This document shows, piece by piece, positions 18,155 through 26,128 of a stretch of 64,000 nucleotides of DNA. Position 1 is the stretch's first letter, and the number at the start of each line of letters is the position of its first letter. The notes under the pieces are model-generated. The model was not told the origin of the DNA and searched no databases. It saw nothing but the letters and a program-made list of their open reading frames with translations. The stretch comes from Cyanobacteria bacterium TGS_CYA1 (GTDB taxonomy: Bacteria; Cyanobacteriota; Vampirovibrionia; Obscuribacterales; Obscuribacteraceae), in assembly GCA_026129135.1 (NCBI GenBank), contig JAHCIQ010000005.1, positions 243,230-307,229 of the forward strand, written 5' to 3'. A program made the translations under genes and the position numbers.

Positions 18155-18208
18155 CAAAAAATGATCTAAACTGTGTCGATACTTGAACCCGAAGACAGGT
18201 TAAACCAG

Positions 18209-18928
18209 ATGAACATTCTTGATACAGATTTGGTAGCGGATATCGTCAGAGACCATCCCTCATCTGCAGGGATTTTTGAAGCATATGGAATCGACTTTTG
18301 TTGCGGAGGGAAAATCACCCTAAAAGAAGCATGTTCAAAAAACGGCATACTTATTAAGAAAATCATCAATGAGCTGAGAATTGCAAAAGATACTGATGCT
18401 CCAGATAAGCGCGATTGGGCAAAGAGTTCAGTGTCAGAGCTTGTCGATAACATTGTTCTGGTACATCATAAATTTTTGGAGCGCGAACTGCCTCGACTTT
18501 CTAATCTTTGTCAAAAAGTTTCAGACGTACATGGTGAAAAACATAGCGAGTTGAAAGAATTATCCTCTGTGTTCGCGCACTTAAAAGCTGAACTCGAACA
18601 ACACCTGATGAAAGAAGAAAAAATTCTTTTTCCAATGTGCAAAGAGATGGAAATTTCTGAAGCCATTCCCGCATTCCATTGCGGTAGCATTTCGAATCCT
18701 ATCGCTGTTATGGAAAAAGAACATGATGAGGCCGGAAATGCCCTAAGTCGGATAAAAGTGTTGACCAAAAACTATGCAATACCTGACGATGCCTGTCCTT
18801 CATACTCAAGCCTTCTACAAGGTTTGAAAGAACTGGAAATGGACCTGCACATCCATATTCATAAGGAAAACAACATTCTATTTCCCAAAATAAAATCCCG
18901 CGAACAAATACTTACAGCAAAACTTTAA
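18209..18928 (+). CDS. RIC/YtfE/ScdA-type di-iron iron-sulfur cluster repair protein
   Basis: 239 residues from the ATG at 18209, which has an ACAGG upstream; a GTG at 18173 would add 12 residues lacking family similarity. The N-terminal ScdA_N domain carries the cysteine pair in YGIDFCCGGKITL. The rest is a hemerythrin-like helical bundle with histidines in VHHKFLERELP, EQHLMKEEKILFP, KEHDEAGNA and HIHIHKENNILFPK, which together make the di-iron site. RIC proteins repair clusters damaged by NO and oxidative stress. It is adjacent to and convergent with an Rrf2 regulator (four-base overlap of the stops) and 1 kb from the nitrate reductase operon. Confidence 0.93.
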   Translation: MNILDTDLVADIVRDHPSSAGIFEAYGIDFCCGGKITLKEACSKNGILIKKIINELRIAKDTDAPDKRDWAKSSVSELVDNIVLVHHKFLERELPRLSNLCQKVSDVHGEKHSELKELSSVFAHLKAELEQHLMKEEKILFPMCKEMEISEAIPAFHCGSISNPIAVMEKEHDEAGNALSRIKVLTKNYAIPDDACPSYSSLLQGLKELEMDLHIHIHKENNILFPKIKSREQILTAKL

Positions 18929-19362
18929 TTCTTTTTTGAACAACGTTTGCGTACTTCTATTGTGCACGCAGGTTTTTCAAGTAAATCTGAAATTTTTGTC
19001 TTGGAAAATATTTCCTCGATAGTGGAATAAGCTATTCTCAATTTTTCATGAATCGAACACAAAGAATTACCGTGCATCTCCAACCCGAGCGGACAACGCT
19101 CTCCATAAATTATGGGGTCAACTGCGTTAATGACATCCAGAATCGTCATTTGCTCCGGAGGGATTGACAGCATAAATCCGCCATTCAATCCCCTTTTGGA
19201 TTTGACAAGACCTGCGCGACTTACCGACTGAAGCACTTTAGCTAGATAAGCCTGCGGAATCTGCGTTTTCTCAGCAATTTCTATTACAGAAAATGGTCTA
19301 TCTGAATGCATAGACATGAAGGTTATGGCTCGCAGAGCATATTCGGCAGTTTGAGAAAACAA
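18925..19362 (-). CDS. Rrf2-family transcriptional regulator (NsrR/IscR-like)
   Basis: 145 residues starting at TTG with AGGA ten bases upstream. The winged-helix N-terminus is diagnostic: MFSQTAEYALRAITFMS, IPQAYLAKVLQSVSRAGLV and SKRGLNGGFMLS. The cluster-binding loop keeps C90 and C102 plus H105 with exactly the IscR spacing (C-x5-[C]-x5-C-x2-H), but the middle position is M96 rather than cysteine. C133 and C141 near the C-terminus are extra candidates. Such proteins sense NO or iron-sulfur status. Lying between the RIC gene and the nar operon, it is the obvious candidate regulator for both. Confidence 0.88.
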   Translation of the reverse strand: MFSQTAEYALRAITFMSMHSDRPFSVIEIAEKTQIPQAYLAKVLQSVSRAGLVKSKRGLNGGFMLSIPPEQMTILDVINAVDPIIYGERCPLGLEMHGNSLCSIHEKLRIAYSTIEEIFSKTKISDLLEKPACTIEVRKRCSKKN

Positions 19363-19523
19363 AGTAATAATTCCTGGCAGATTATTTACTACTAGATCGT
19401 ATTATCCCACCTTTCAATGTCATCTCGATCCACATCGTCCCAAAGGAGGATGCAAATTGCCTTGCAAAACTCTCCGACGCTAAAAGCATGACCCGCTCGG
19501 CGTTTTCAGACCCCTTCGAAATA

Positions 19524-19537
19524 GGACAAATTTGTCT
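19524..19537. promoter_or_regulatory. Candidate operator, nar operon (motif copy 1)
   Basis: GGACAAATTTGTCT, containing the perfect 12-bp palindrome GACAAATTTGTC, within the wider context ATAGGACA-N5-GTCTGAATT. It sits 82-95 bases upstream of the TTG start of the dihaem cytochrome. Related sites occur upstream of narK2 (32411) and of the gene at 34412. The binding protein is unproven; the Rrf2 protein encoded next door is the best guess. Confidence 0.5.
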
Positions 19538-19618
19538 GAATTCAATCGTTTGGTCGATTTAAAAGAAAAACCACTTTGTAAAAATTAAAACGCGCACAAC
19601 GCAGCTTGAGGTAGCAGC

Positions 19619-20410
19619 TTGTTTAACTGGAAAAATAGTCCAAGACAACATTTTCACAGATATTTTCCGGCAATTCTGGTAACAGCCATTTGTTGTTTCG
19701 CGACGAGCGCAAATGCTCAAAATACAAACCAGCTATTTACGGAAAAATGCGCTGGATGTCACACCGTAGGCGGTGGCGCTCTGGTGGGACCAGATCTTGC
19801 TTCGGTTTCCAGCTGGAACGTCAGCGATTTGCGTTCTGCCGTAAAAAGAATGGAACAAAGTGCTGGTCCTCTCAAAGATGAAGAAGTGGACGCATTAGTT
19901 GATTTTTTAAAACAACAAAACAACCTGCCTTCGCCAGCCACGAAAAACAAAGAGACAAGTAAAACAACACAAGAGCAACCTGAAACCTCTCAGATATTGG
20001 AATTAGCCTCCAGTGAAAACGGCAAAAAGCTTTTCACCGGACAAACAGCTCTACAAAATGGAGGTCTGTCGTGCATTGCATGCCACCAATCAAATGGTCG
20101 TGGTGGCAACATGGGACCAGATTTGACTTTGATTACAAAAAAGTTTCCCGGAAATGCACTGGTAAGCGGTATCGAAAAAACTCCATACAAGGTTATGAAA
20201 TCAGCTTACAAAGCCCATCCCGTTACTCATCAGGAAGCGCTTGATATTGCCGCTTACTTAAATGAAACAGCAAAAATTGAAACCAAACACGAGCGAACTT
20301 CTCCATTAACAGTTGGAGCGGGTATAGCTTTAGCCGTTCTTGGATTAATCGCTTTCGGTTATCGAAATCGCAAAGGAAGCGCCCGCGCCAATTTGAAGAG
20401 GAGAAAATAA
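19619..20410 (+). CDS. narC: Dihaem c-type cytochrome, membrane anchored (NarC-like)
   Basis: 263 residues. The TTG start has GAGG seven bases upstream. A signal peptide ends near ATSANA (residue 33), followed by two haem c motifs, CAGCH (44-48) and CIACH (152-156), each in its own small cytochrome fold with a methionine-bearing C-terminal helix. One C-terminal membrane helix (about 229-246) ends in a basic tail. Periplasmic, anchored. A dihaem cytochrome encoded just before narG is known from Thermus (NarC), where it serves electron transfer to or anchoring of the nitrate reductase. One base separates its stop from narG. Confidence 0.85.
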   Translation: MFNWKNSPRQHFHRYFPAILVTAICCFATSANAQNTNQLFTEKCAGCHTVGGGALVGPDLASVSSWNVSDLRSAVKRMEQSAGPLKDEEVDALVDFLKQQNNLPSPATKNKETSKTTQEQPETSQILELASSENGKKLFTGQTALQNGGLSCIACHQSNGRGGNMGPDLTLITKKFPGNALVSGIEKTPYKVMKSAYKAHPVTHQEALDIAAYLNETAKIETKHERTSPLTVGAGIALAVLGLIAFGYRNRKGSARANLKRRK

Positions 20411-20411
20411 A

Positions 20412-23400
20412 ATGACTTGGATAAAAGACGTATTCGCTCCCGAAAAAAGGCAGTGGGAAGATTTTTATCGTAATCGCTGGCAATACGACAAAATTGTAAG
20501 AAGTACACATGGTGTCAATTGCACAGGCTCATGTAGTTGGAATGTGTACGTGAAAGGTGGCATCGTCACCTGGGAATTACAAGCTCTGGATTATCCAATC
20601 ATAAGCCAGGAAATTCCACCACACGAGCCTCGCGGCTGTCAACGCGGCATTTCATGCTCCTGGTATTTATATTCACCTTTAAGAGTCAAATATCCCTACG
20701 CTCGAGGAGTGTTGCTGGACATTTGGAGCGAAGCAAAAAAAGAATTCCCAAACGATCCTGTTGCAGCGTGGAATTCGATTGCTCATGATCCAGTACAACG
20801 CAAGAAGTATCAGAACTCCAGAGGCAAAGGAGGCTTTAGAAGAGCCGATTGGAACACTGTCAATGAAATCATGGCAGCTGCAAATATTGCCACCATTAAA
20901 AAATACGGTCCTGACAGAATCGTAGGATTTTCACCTATTCCAGCAATGTCAATGGTAAGTTATGCCGCTGGAGCGCGTTTTCTGCAGTTGATGGGTGGCG
21001 TGAACTTATCATTTTATGATTGGTATTGTGACTTACCTCCTGCTTCCCCCGAAATCTGGGGCGAACAAACCGATGTGGCAGAGAGCGCTGACTGGTTTCA
21101 TTCAAAATTCGTGGCAGTAGTAGGTTCAAATGTACTTATGACTCGAACTCCTGATGCACATTTTCTGGTTGAAGGTCGACACCGCGGAGCCAAAGTCGTT
21201 GTATTTTCTCCAGACTTTTCGCAAGTCTCAAAAATCGCCGACGAGTGGGTACCTATTCATCAGGGGCAAGATGCTGCATTCTGGATGGCAGTGGGCCACG
21301 TTATTCTGCGTGAATTTTATGTGGAAAAACAAACTGCATATTTTGAGTCGTATTTAAAAAAATATAGTGACATGCCTTTCTTGGTCGAACTAGAACCTGG
21401 TGAAAATGGGCTTCTCAAACCAGGCAAGTTTCTACGTGCAAGTCAAATCGAATCGACAAGCACGATTGAAAATTCTGAATGGAAAATGTTCGTGCTCGAT
21501 CAAAAATCAGGTTCTCTCTCCATTCCAGGCGGAAGCATTGGACATCGCTGGCAAAAAAGTAAGGGCGAGTGGAACCTGAAACTTGAAGATTCAATAACCG
21601 GCAAAGAAATTTCGCCTGTTTTGAATCTAAGTCAGGCATCAAATATCAATTCCAAAACTGTAAATGTCGAATTTCCAGACTTTTCCGACTTCGAAGATAA
21701 TGCACTTTTAAAAAGAGACGTGTGGGCAACAGAAGTAATGACCAAAGATGGTCCACGCCTTGTAACCACGGCATTCGAATTAATGCTTGCGCAGTATGGC
21801 GTGTCACGAGAACTGAAAGGTGAGTATCCCAAAAATTACGAAGATCTATCTCTACCGTATAGTCCTGCATGGCAAGAAAAATTTACTGGTGTCAGCGCCG
21901 ATACTGTGATCAAATTCGCACGCGAATGGGCGGTAAGCGCTGAACACAGCAATGGCAAATGCAGTGTCATAATTGGTGCTGGTGCCAATCACTGGTATCA
22001 CAATAATCTCATTTATCGCGCCATAATCACGCCCTTGATTCTATGCGGATGCGTGGGTGTAAGCGGCGGGGGATTGAATCATTATGTAGGTCAGGAGAAA
22101 TTAGCTCCTCAAGCGTCCTGGGCACCAATAGCTTTTGGGCTAGATTGGAGCGCTCCACCTCGTTTGCAGAATGCTCCATCCTTTCACTATGTACATTCGG
22201 ACCAATGGCGTTACGACACCAATTTCACTGATATTTGCGCTGTAGTTGACGAAAAGCATTCAATGGCTCACGGGCATACCGTGGATAAACAAGCCATTGC
22301 AGTGCGCTCAGGATGGCTTCCATGCTATCCCCAGTTTAATCAAAGCAATATAGCTGTTGTAGAGGAAGCACAAAAGGAAGGTGCCCGCTCGAACGAAGAA
22401 ATCGTTCAAAACGTGGTTCAAAAGCTGAAAGATCGCAAACTCAAATTCTCGGTAGAAGATCCAAACAACCCTGAATCATATCCAAGAGTTTGGTATATCT
22501 GGCGTGGCAATGCCATATTAGCTTCAGCCAAAGGGCACGAATATTTTCTCAAGCATTATCTAGGCACCCATAACAACGCAATTTCAGACGAAGTAGCACA
22601 GGATCTCGTGAAAGAAGTGACCTGGCATGACAAAGTAGAAACCGGCAAAATGGATTTGATCGTAGATCTCAACTACAGAATGGATTCGTCTGCTCTTTAT
22701 TCAGACATCGTATTGCCAGCTGCAACTTATTACGAAAAGCATGACCTCAGTACGACCGACATGCATTCATTCATTCATCCTCTTCAGCCCGCAGTGCCAC
22801 CATGCTGGGAGTCTAAGTCTGACTGGGATATTTTCAAAGGTATCGCTCTTCACACCTCAGACCTGAGCAAGAATTATTTCGATGCTCCAATCAAAGATAT
22901 TGTGGTATCGCCATTGATGCACGATACCCCCGCCGAAATCGCTCAACCATCGGTCAAAGACTGGCTGAAAGGCGAGTGTGAAGCCATTCCCGGCAAAACG
23001 ATGCCAAACATGAAAGTGGTTGAGCGCGACTATATCAATCTCTTCAATCGCTTCACGTCACTTGGTCCGCTTGTAAAAGAAAATGGTCTTTCGGTGCATG
23101 GCACTCATTACGATGTCGATGACATCTATGACGAGTATATGAAATCCAATCCTACTAAAAGTTGGAACAAAAACACTTATCCCGCCCTTGACGAAGCTCT
23201 TCAAGCTTGTGAATTGATATTGCTTCTTGCAGCAGAGACTAATGGGGAACTGGCTTACAGGGCATTTGAAGCAGAGTCGCATAAAACGGGAATCGATCAC
23301 ACCCACCTGGCAGAAAAAAATCGTTCTGTTCGAATGACTTTTAACGACTTAAAAGCGCAACCAAGACGCGTTTTGACTACACCCTACTGGACAGGGATTA

Positions 23401-24053
23401 CGAATAACGAACGTACTTATTCTGCTTATTGCCAAAACATCGAGGAAGAAATTCCATGGCGAACGCTTACCGGACGTCAGCATTTATATCTTGATCATGA
23501 AACCTACAGAGCATTTGGTGAGCATCTTCCAACCTACAAACCTCGCCTTACGATGCATTCGGCTCGAGACCTGGAGAAGTCGACTAAGGATTCAGGATCA
23601 CTGATCTTGAATTATTTGACACCCCATGGAAAATGGCATATTCACTCGACTTTTGGCGACACCTTGCGAATGAAAACACTATCGCGAGGAATCGAGCCTG
23701 TGTGGCTCAATGACAAAGACGCCGACATGATAGGCGTCAACGATAACGATTGGGTAGAAGTTTTCAACGACCACGGTGTAGTCTGCACAAGAGCATGTGT
23801 CAGCGCTCGCATCCCACGAGGTCTTGCATTTATATATCATTCACCCGAACGTACGGTATCCGTGCCTAAATCAAAAGAGCGCGGTCACAAGCGAGCAGGC
23901 GGTCACAATAGTTTGACCAGGGCAAGACTCAAACCGCTGTTCATGATTGGGGGCTACGCACAATTTACTTATGCATTTAACTACTGGGGTCCGCAAGGAG
24001 TCAATCGAGACACTTTCGTTGTAGTCAAACGTATGGATCAAGCGGAGTATTAA
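20412..24053 (+). CDS. narG: Respiratory nitrate reductase alpha subunit
   Basis: 1213 residues, near E. coli NarG length (1247). It reduces nitrate to nitrite at a Mo-bis-MGD centre. The N-terminal [4Fe-4S] (FS0) ligands are the family-typical H33, C37, C41 (STHGVNCTGSCSW) and C76 (EPRGCQRG). The molybdenum-ligand aspartate is D203 in FYDWYCDLPP, followed by WGEQTDVAESADW and TRTPDAHF. The C-terminal dinucleotide domain ends MIGGYAQFTYAFNYWGP. There is no Tat signal peptide, so it is the cytoplasmic-facing type. It is the second gene of the operon and overlaps nothing; narH begins three bases later. Confidence 0.97.
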   Translation: MTWIKDVFAPEKRQWEDFYRNRWQYDKIVRSTHGVNCTGSCSWNVYVKGGIVTWELQALDYPIISQEIPPHEPRGCQRGISCSWYLYSPLRVKYPYARGVLLDIWSEAKKEFPNDPVAAWNSIAHDPVQRKKYQNSRGKGGFRRADWNTVNEIMAAANIATIKKYGPDRIVGFSPIPAMSMVSYAAGARFLQLMGGVNLSFYDWYCDLPPASPEIWGEQTDVAESADWFHSKFVAVVGSNVLMTRTPDAHFLVEGRHRGAKVVVFSPDFSQVSKIADEWVPIHQGQDAAFWMAVGHVILREFYVEKQTAYFESYLKKYSDMPFLVELEPGENGLLKPGKFLRASQIESTSTIENSEWKMFVLDQKSGSLSIPGGSIGHRWQKSKGEWNLKLEDSITGKEISPVLNLSQASNINSKTVNVEFPDFSDFEDNALLKRDVWATEVMTKDGPRLVTTAFELMLAQYGVSRELKGEYPKNYEDLSLPYSPAWQEKFTGVSADTVIKFAREWAVSAEHSNGKCSVIIGAGANHWYHNNLIYRAIITPLILCGCVGVSGGGLNHYVGQEKLAPQASWAPIAFGLDWSAPPRLQNAPSFHYVHSDQWRYDTNFTDICAVVDEKHSMAHGHTVDKQAIAVRSGWLPCYPQFNQSNIAVVEEAQKEGARSNEEIVQNVVQKLKDRKLKFSVEDPNNPESYPRVWYIWRGNAILASAKGHEYFLKHYLGTHNNAISDEVAQDLVKEVTWHDKVETGKMDLIVDLNYRMDSSALYSDIVLPAATYYEKHDLSTTDMHSFIHPLQPAVPPCWESKSDWDIFKGIALHTSDLSKNYFDAPIKDIVVSPLMHDTPAEIAQPSVKDWLKGECEAIPGKTMPNMKVVERDYINLFNRFTSLGPLVKENGLSVHGTHYDVDDIYDEYMKSNPTKSWNKNTYPALDEALQACELILLLAAETNGELAYRAFEAESHKTGIDHTHLAEKNRSVRMTFNDLKAQPRRVLTTPYWTGITNNERTYSAYCQNIEEEIPWRTLTGRQHLYLDHETYRAFGEHLPTYKPRLTMHSARDLEKSTKDSGSLILNYLTPHGKWHIHSTFGDTLRMKTLSRGIEPVWLNDKDADMIGVNDNDWVEVFNDHGVVCTRACVSARIPRGLAFIYHSPERTVSVPKSKERGHKRAGGHNSLTRARLKPLFMIGGYAQFTYAFNYWGPQGVNRDTFVVVKRMDQAEY

Positions 24054-24056
24054 CTG

Positions 24057-25559
24057 ATGGATATTCGAGCACAAGTCTCAATGGTATTTCACCTGGATAA
24101 ATGCATCGGCTGTCACACTTGCAGCATTGCTTGCAAAAACGTATGGACCGATCGTCCAGGCGCAGAATATATGTGGTGGAACAATGTTGAAACCAAGCCT
24201 GGAACGGGATTTCCTACCCTCTGGGAAGATCAGTCGCATTATAAGGGTGGATGGGAGCTCAAAGGCAACGACAGTAATAAAAAACTGCAACTCAAAAGTC
24301 AGAACAAAATCGATTCATTTCTGAAACTTTTCTACAATCCCAATCAACCGGGGCTGGAAGATTATTACGAGCCATGGACTTACAATTACGCCAATTTATT
24401 CGAAGCTGAAGCTGGCGATGATCAGCCCACAGCCATTCCGGTTTCGCTGATAACTGGCGAACCAATGGAAATAGAAGCTGGTCCCAACTGGGATGACGAC
24501 TTATCAGGTTCGACTCTTTATGCCGAAAATGATATCAACCTCGAAGAGCTTAGCGAAGAAGAACGCGAACAGTTATTCGAAATAGAACGCGTCTCGATGA
24601 TGTATTTGCCGCGCATTTGCAACCACTGCGCCAATCCAAGCTGCGTTGCATCTTGCCCTTCAGGAGCTCTCTATAAAAGAGGAGAGGACGGAATTGTATT
24701 AATCAATCAGGACGTCTGTAGAGGATGGCGAGCCTGTATTTCAGCCTGCCCATACAAAAAAATCTATTACAACTGGAAGACAGGCAAATCAGAAAAGTGC
24801 ATACTTTGTTATCCCAAGCTTGAAACAGGTCAAATTCCAAACTGTTTTCAATCGTGTGTAGGTCGAATTCGATATCTTGGCGTTCTGCTCTACGACGCAG
24901 ACAGAGCGGCAGAATCGATGAAGGTGCCAGACAAAGCACTTGTCGAATCTCAAAGAACAGCCTTTTGTGATCCCTTCGACCCCAAAATAATCGAAGCGGC
25001 AAAAGCGAATGGAATTTCAGACGAGTTCATCAAGGCCGCACAATTGTCGCCAGTCTACAAATATGTGATGAAGTGGAAAATAGCTCTACCATTGCACATT
25101 GAATATCGCACCATGCCAATGCTTTTCTACGTGCCACCACTTCTTCCAGTGATGGGAAAAATGGCAAATGGAATATACACGAACGCGATGGAGAATTTCT
25201 TTACTTCTTTGGATAAATCGCGTTTGCCCATGAAATATCTAGCGCGCCTCTTCAGTGCGGGTAACGAAGACATAATCGAGTACGTAATGAAAAAACTGAT
25301 GGCAGTTCGGTATTACAAGAGATCTCTAGACATGCAAGACATCGACCTGGTCATGATGAATAAAATGATGCGAGAAGGTGGCACCACGCCAGCTGAAGCA
25401 GAAGAAATTTATCGTTTAACTGCGATACCAACTATCGACCAACGTTTTGTGATACCAGAAATTCAGCGTGAAGAGTCTATCGAATCCTCATGTAACCCGG
25501 AAATTTGCAAAGGTTCGTGTGGCATCGGCATAACCCAACCACCGGCGCGAGGATTTTAG
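24057..25559 (+). CDS. narH: Respiratory nitrate reductase beta subunit
   Basis: 500 residues. The electron-transfer subunit carries four iron-sulfur clusters. The cysteine groups are CIGCHTCSIAC (C16, C19, C22, C26), CNHCANPSCVASC, CRGWRACISACPYKK (the Trp replacing a Cys marks the [3Fe-4S] cluster, as in other NarH) and CILCYPKLETGQIPNC. The C-terminal half matches NarH with YRTMPMLFYVPPLLPV. It passes electrons from the membrane anchor to NarG in the cytoplasm. The gene is followed after two bases by narJ. Confidence 0.97.
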   Translation: MDIRAQVSMVFHLDKCIGCHTCSIACKNVWTDRPGAEYMWWNNVETKPGTGFPTLWEDQSHYKGGWELKGNDSNKKLQLKSQNKIDSFLKLFYNPNQPGLEDYYEPWTYNYANLFEAEAGDDQPTAIPVSLITGEPMEIEAGPNWDDDLSGSTLYAENDINLEELSEEEREQLFEIERVSMMYLPRICNHCANPSCVASCPSGALYKRGEDGIVLINQDVCRGWRACISACPYKKIYYNWKTGKSEKCILCYPKLETGQIPNCFQSCVGRIRYLGVLLYDADRAAESMKVPDKALVESQRTAFCDPFDPKIIEAAKANGISDEFIKAAQLSPVYKYVMKWKIALPLHIEYRTMPMLFYVPPLLPVMGKMANGIYTNAMENFFTSLDKSRLPMKYLARLFSAGNEDIIEYVMKKLMAVRYYKRSLDMQDIDLVMMNKMMREGGTTPAEAEEIYRLTAIPTIDQRFVIPEIQREESIESSCNPEICKGSCGIGITQPPARGF

Positions 25560-25561
25560 AT

Positions 25562-26125
25562 ATGACAGTAAAAAACCCACGTTCGACTTCTGGAAAGATT
25601 GGAACCAAGAAGGGTCTGGCTTTAGCACAGCTAGGAATGATGCTTGAATATCCCGATCAAACTTATCTGGAACGCATGAAAAAACTGGCTGAAAGTGTTC
25701 GCAAAGATTTTCCAGAGACTGACGAACCATTACAAAATCTGCTCAGTCATCTTTCAGAAAAGCCATTTCAGTTCTGGCAAGAATTTTACACATCCACTTT
25801 CGATCTGGCAGCGATTTGCAGTCTTTACGTTACTGGATACATATTTGGCGATGAAAATTTTGATCGCGGAACCATAATGGCAATTTTCAACGAACAGTTT
25901 GAAACTGCCGGTTTTAATCCAGGAAAAGAACTCCCTGATCATCTCTGCTGCATTTTAAAATTTGCTGCTCATCTGGATTGCGAGACGCTTCAAGAAATGA
26001 CCGACTACTGTCTTCTAAAACCAGTCGAATCAATGATTGAACAACTCAAACTATCAGACAACAAATATCAACAATTACTTTCTGCAATCTTGATTGTTTT
26101 AAAGAACAAAGATTATGAGGAATAA
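25562..26125 (+). CDS. narJ: Nitrate reductase maturation chaperone (delta subunit)
   Basis: 187 residues from the ATG at 25562, which has GAGGA about nine bases upstream; an in-frame start inside narH would add 19 unrelated residues. It is a TorD/NarJ-like all-helical chaperone, with LGMMLEYPDQTYLERMKKL, FQFWQEFYTSTFDLA and an acidic-aromatic core near LYVTGYIFGDENFDRG. NarJ binds apo-NarG for molybdenum cofactor insertion and membrane targeting. It lies between narH and the narI fusion, the classical position. Confidence 0.9.
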   Translation: MTVKNPRSTSGKIGTKKGLALAQLGMMLEYPDQTYLERMKKLAESVRKDFPETDEPLQNLLSHLSEKPFQFWQEFYTSTFDLAAICSLYVTGYIFGDENFDRGTIMAIFNEQFETAGFNPGKELPDHLCCILKFAAHLDCETLQEMTDYCLLKPVESMIEQLKLSDNKYQQLLSAILIVLKNKDYEE

Positions 26126-26128
26126 AAG

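Noticed and set aside
19363..19618. FNR-type TTGAT-N4-ATCAA box before the nar operon
   Set aside because: No such site found; only the GGAC-N6-GTCT type dyad is present.
20412..20520. Tat signal peptide on NarG (periplasmic enzyme as in haloarchaea)
   Set aside because: The N-terminus lacks an RR motif and hydrophobic core; it aligns with cytoplasmic NarG from the beginning.
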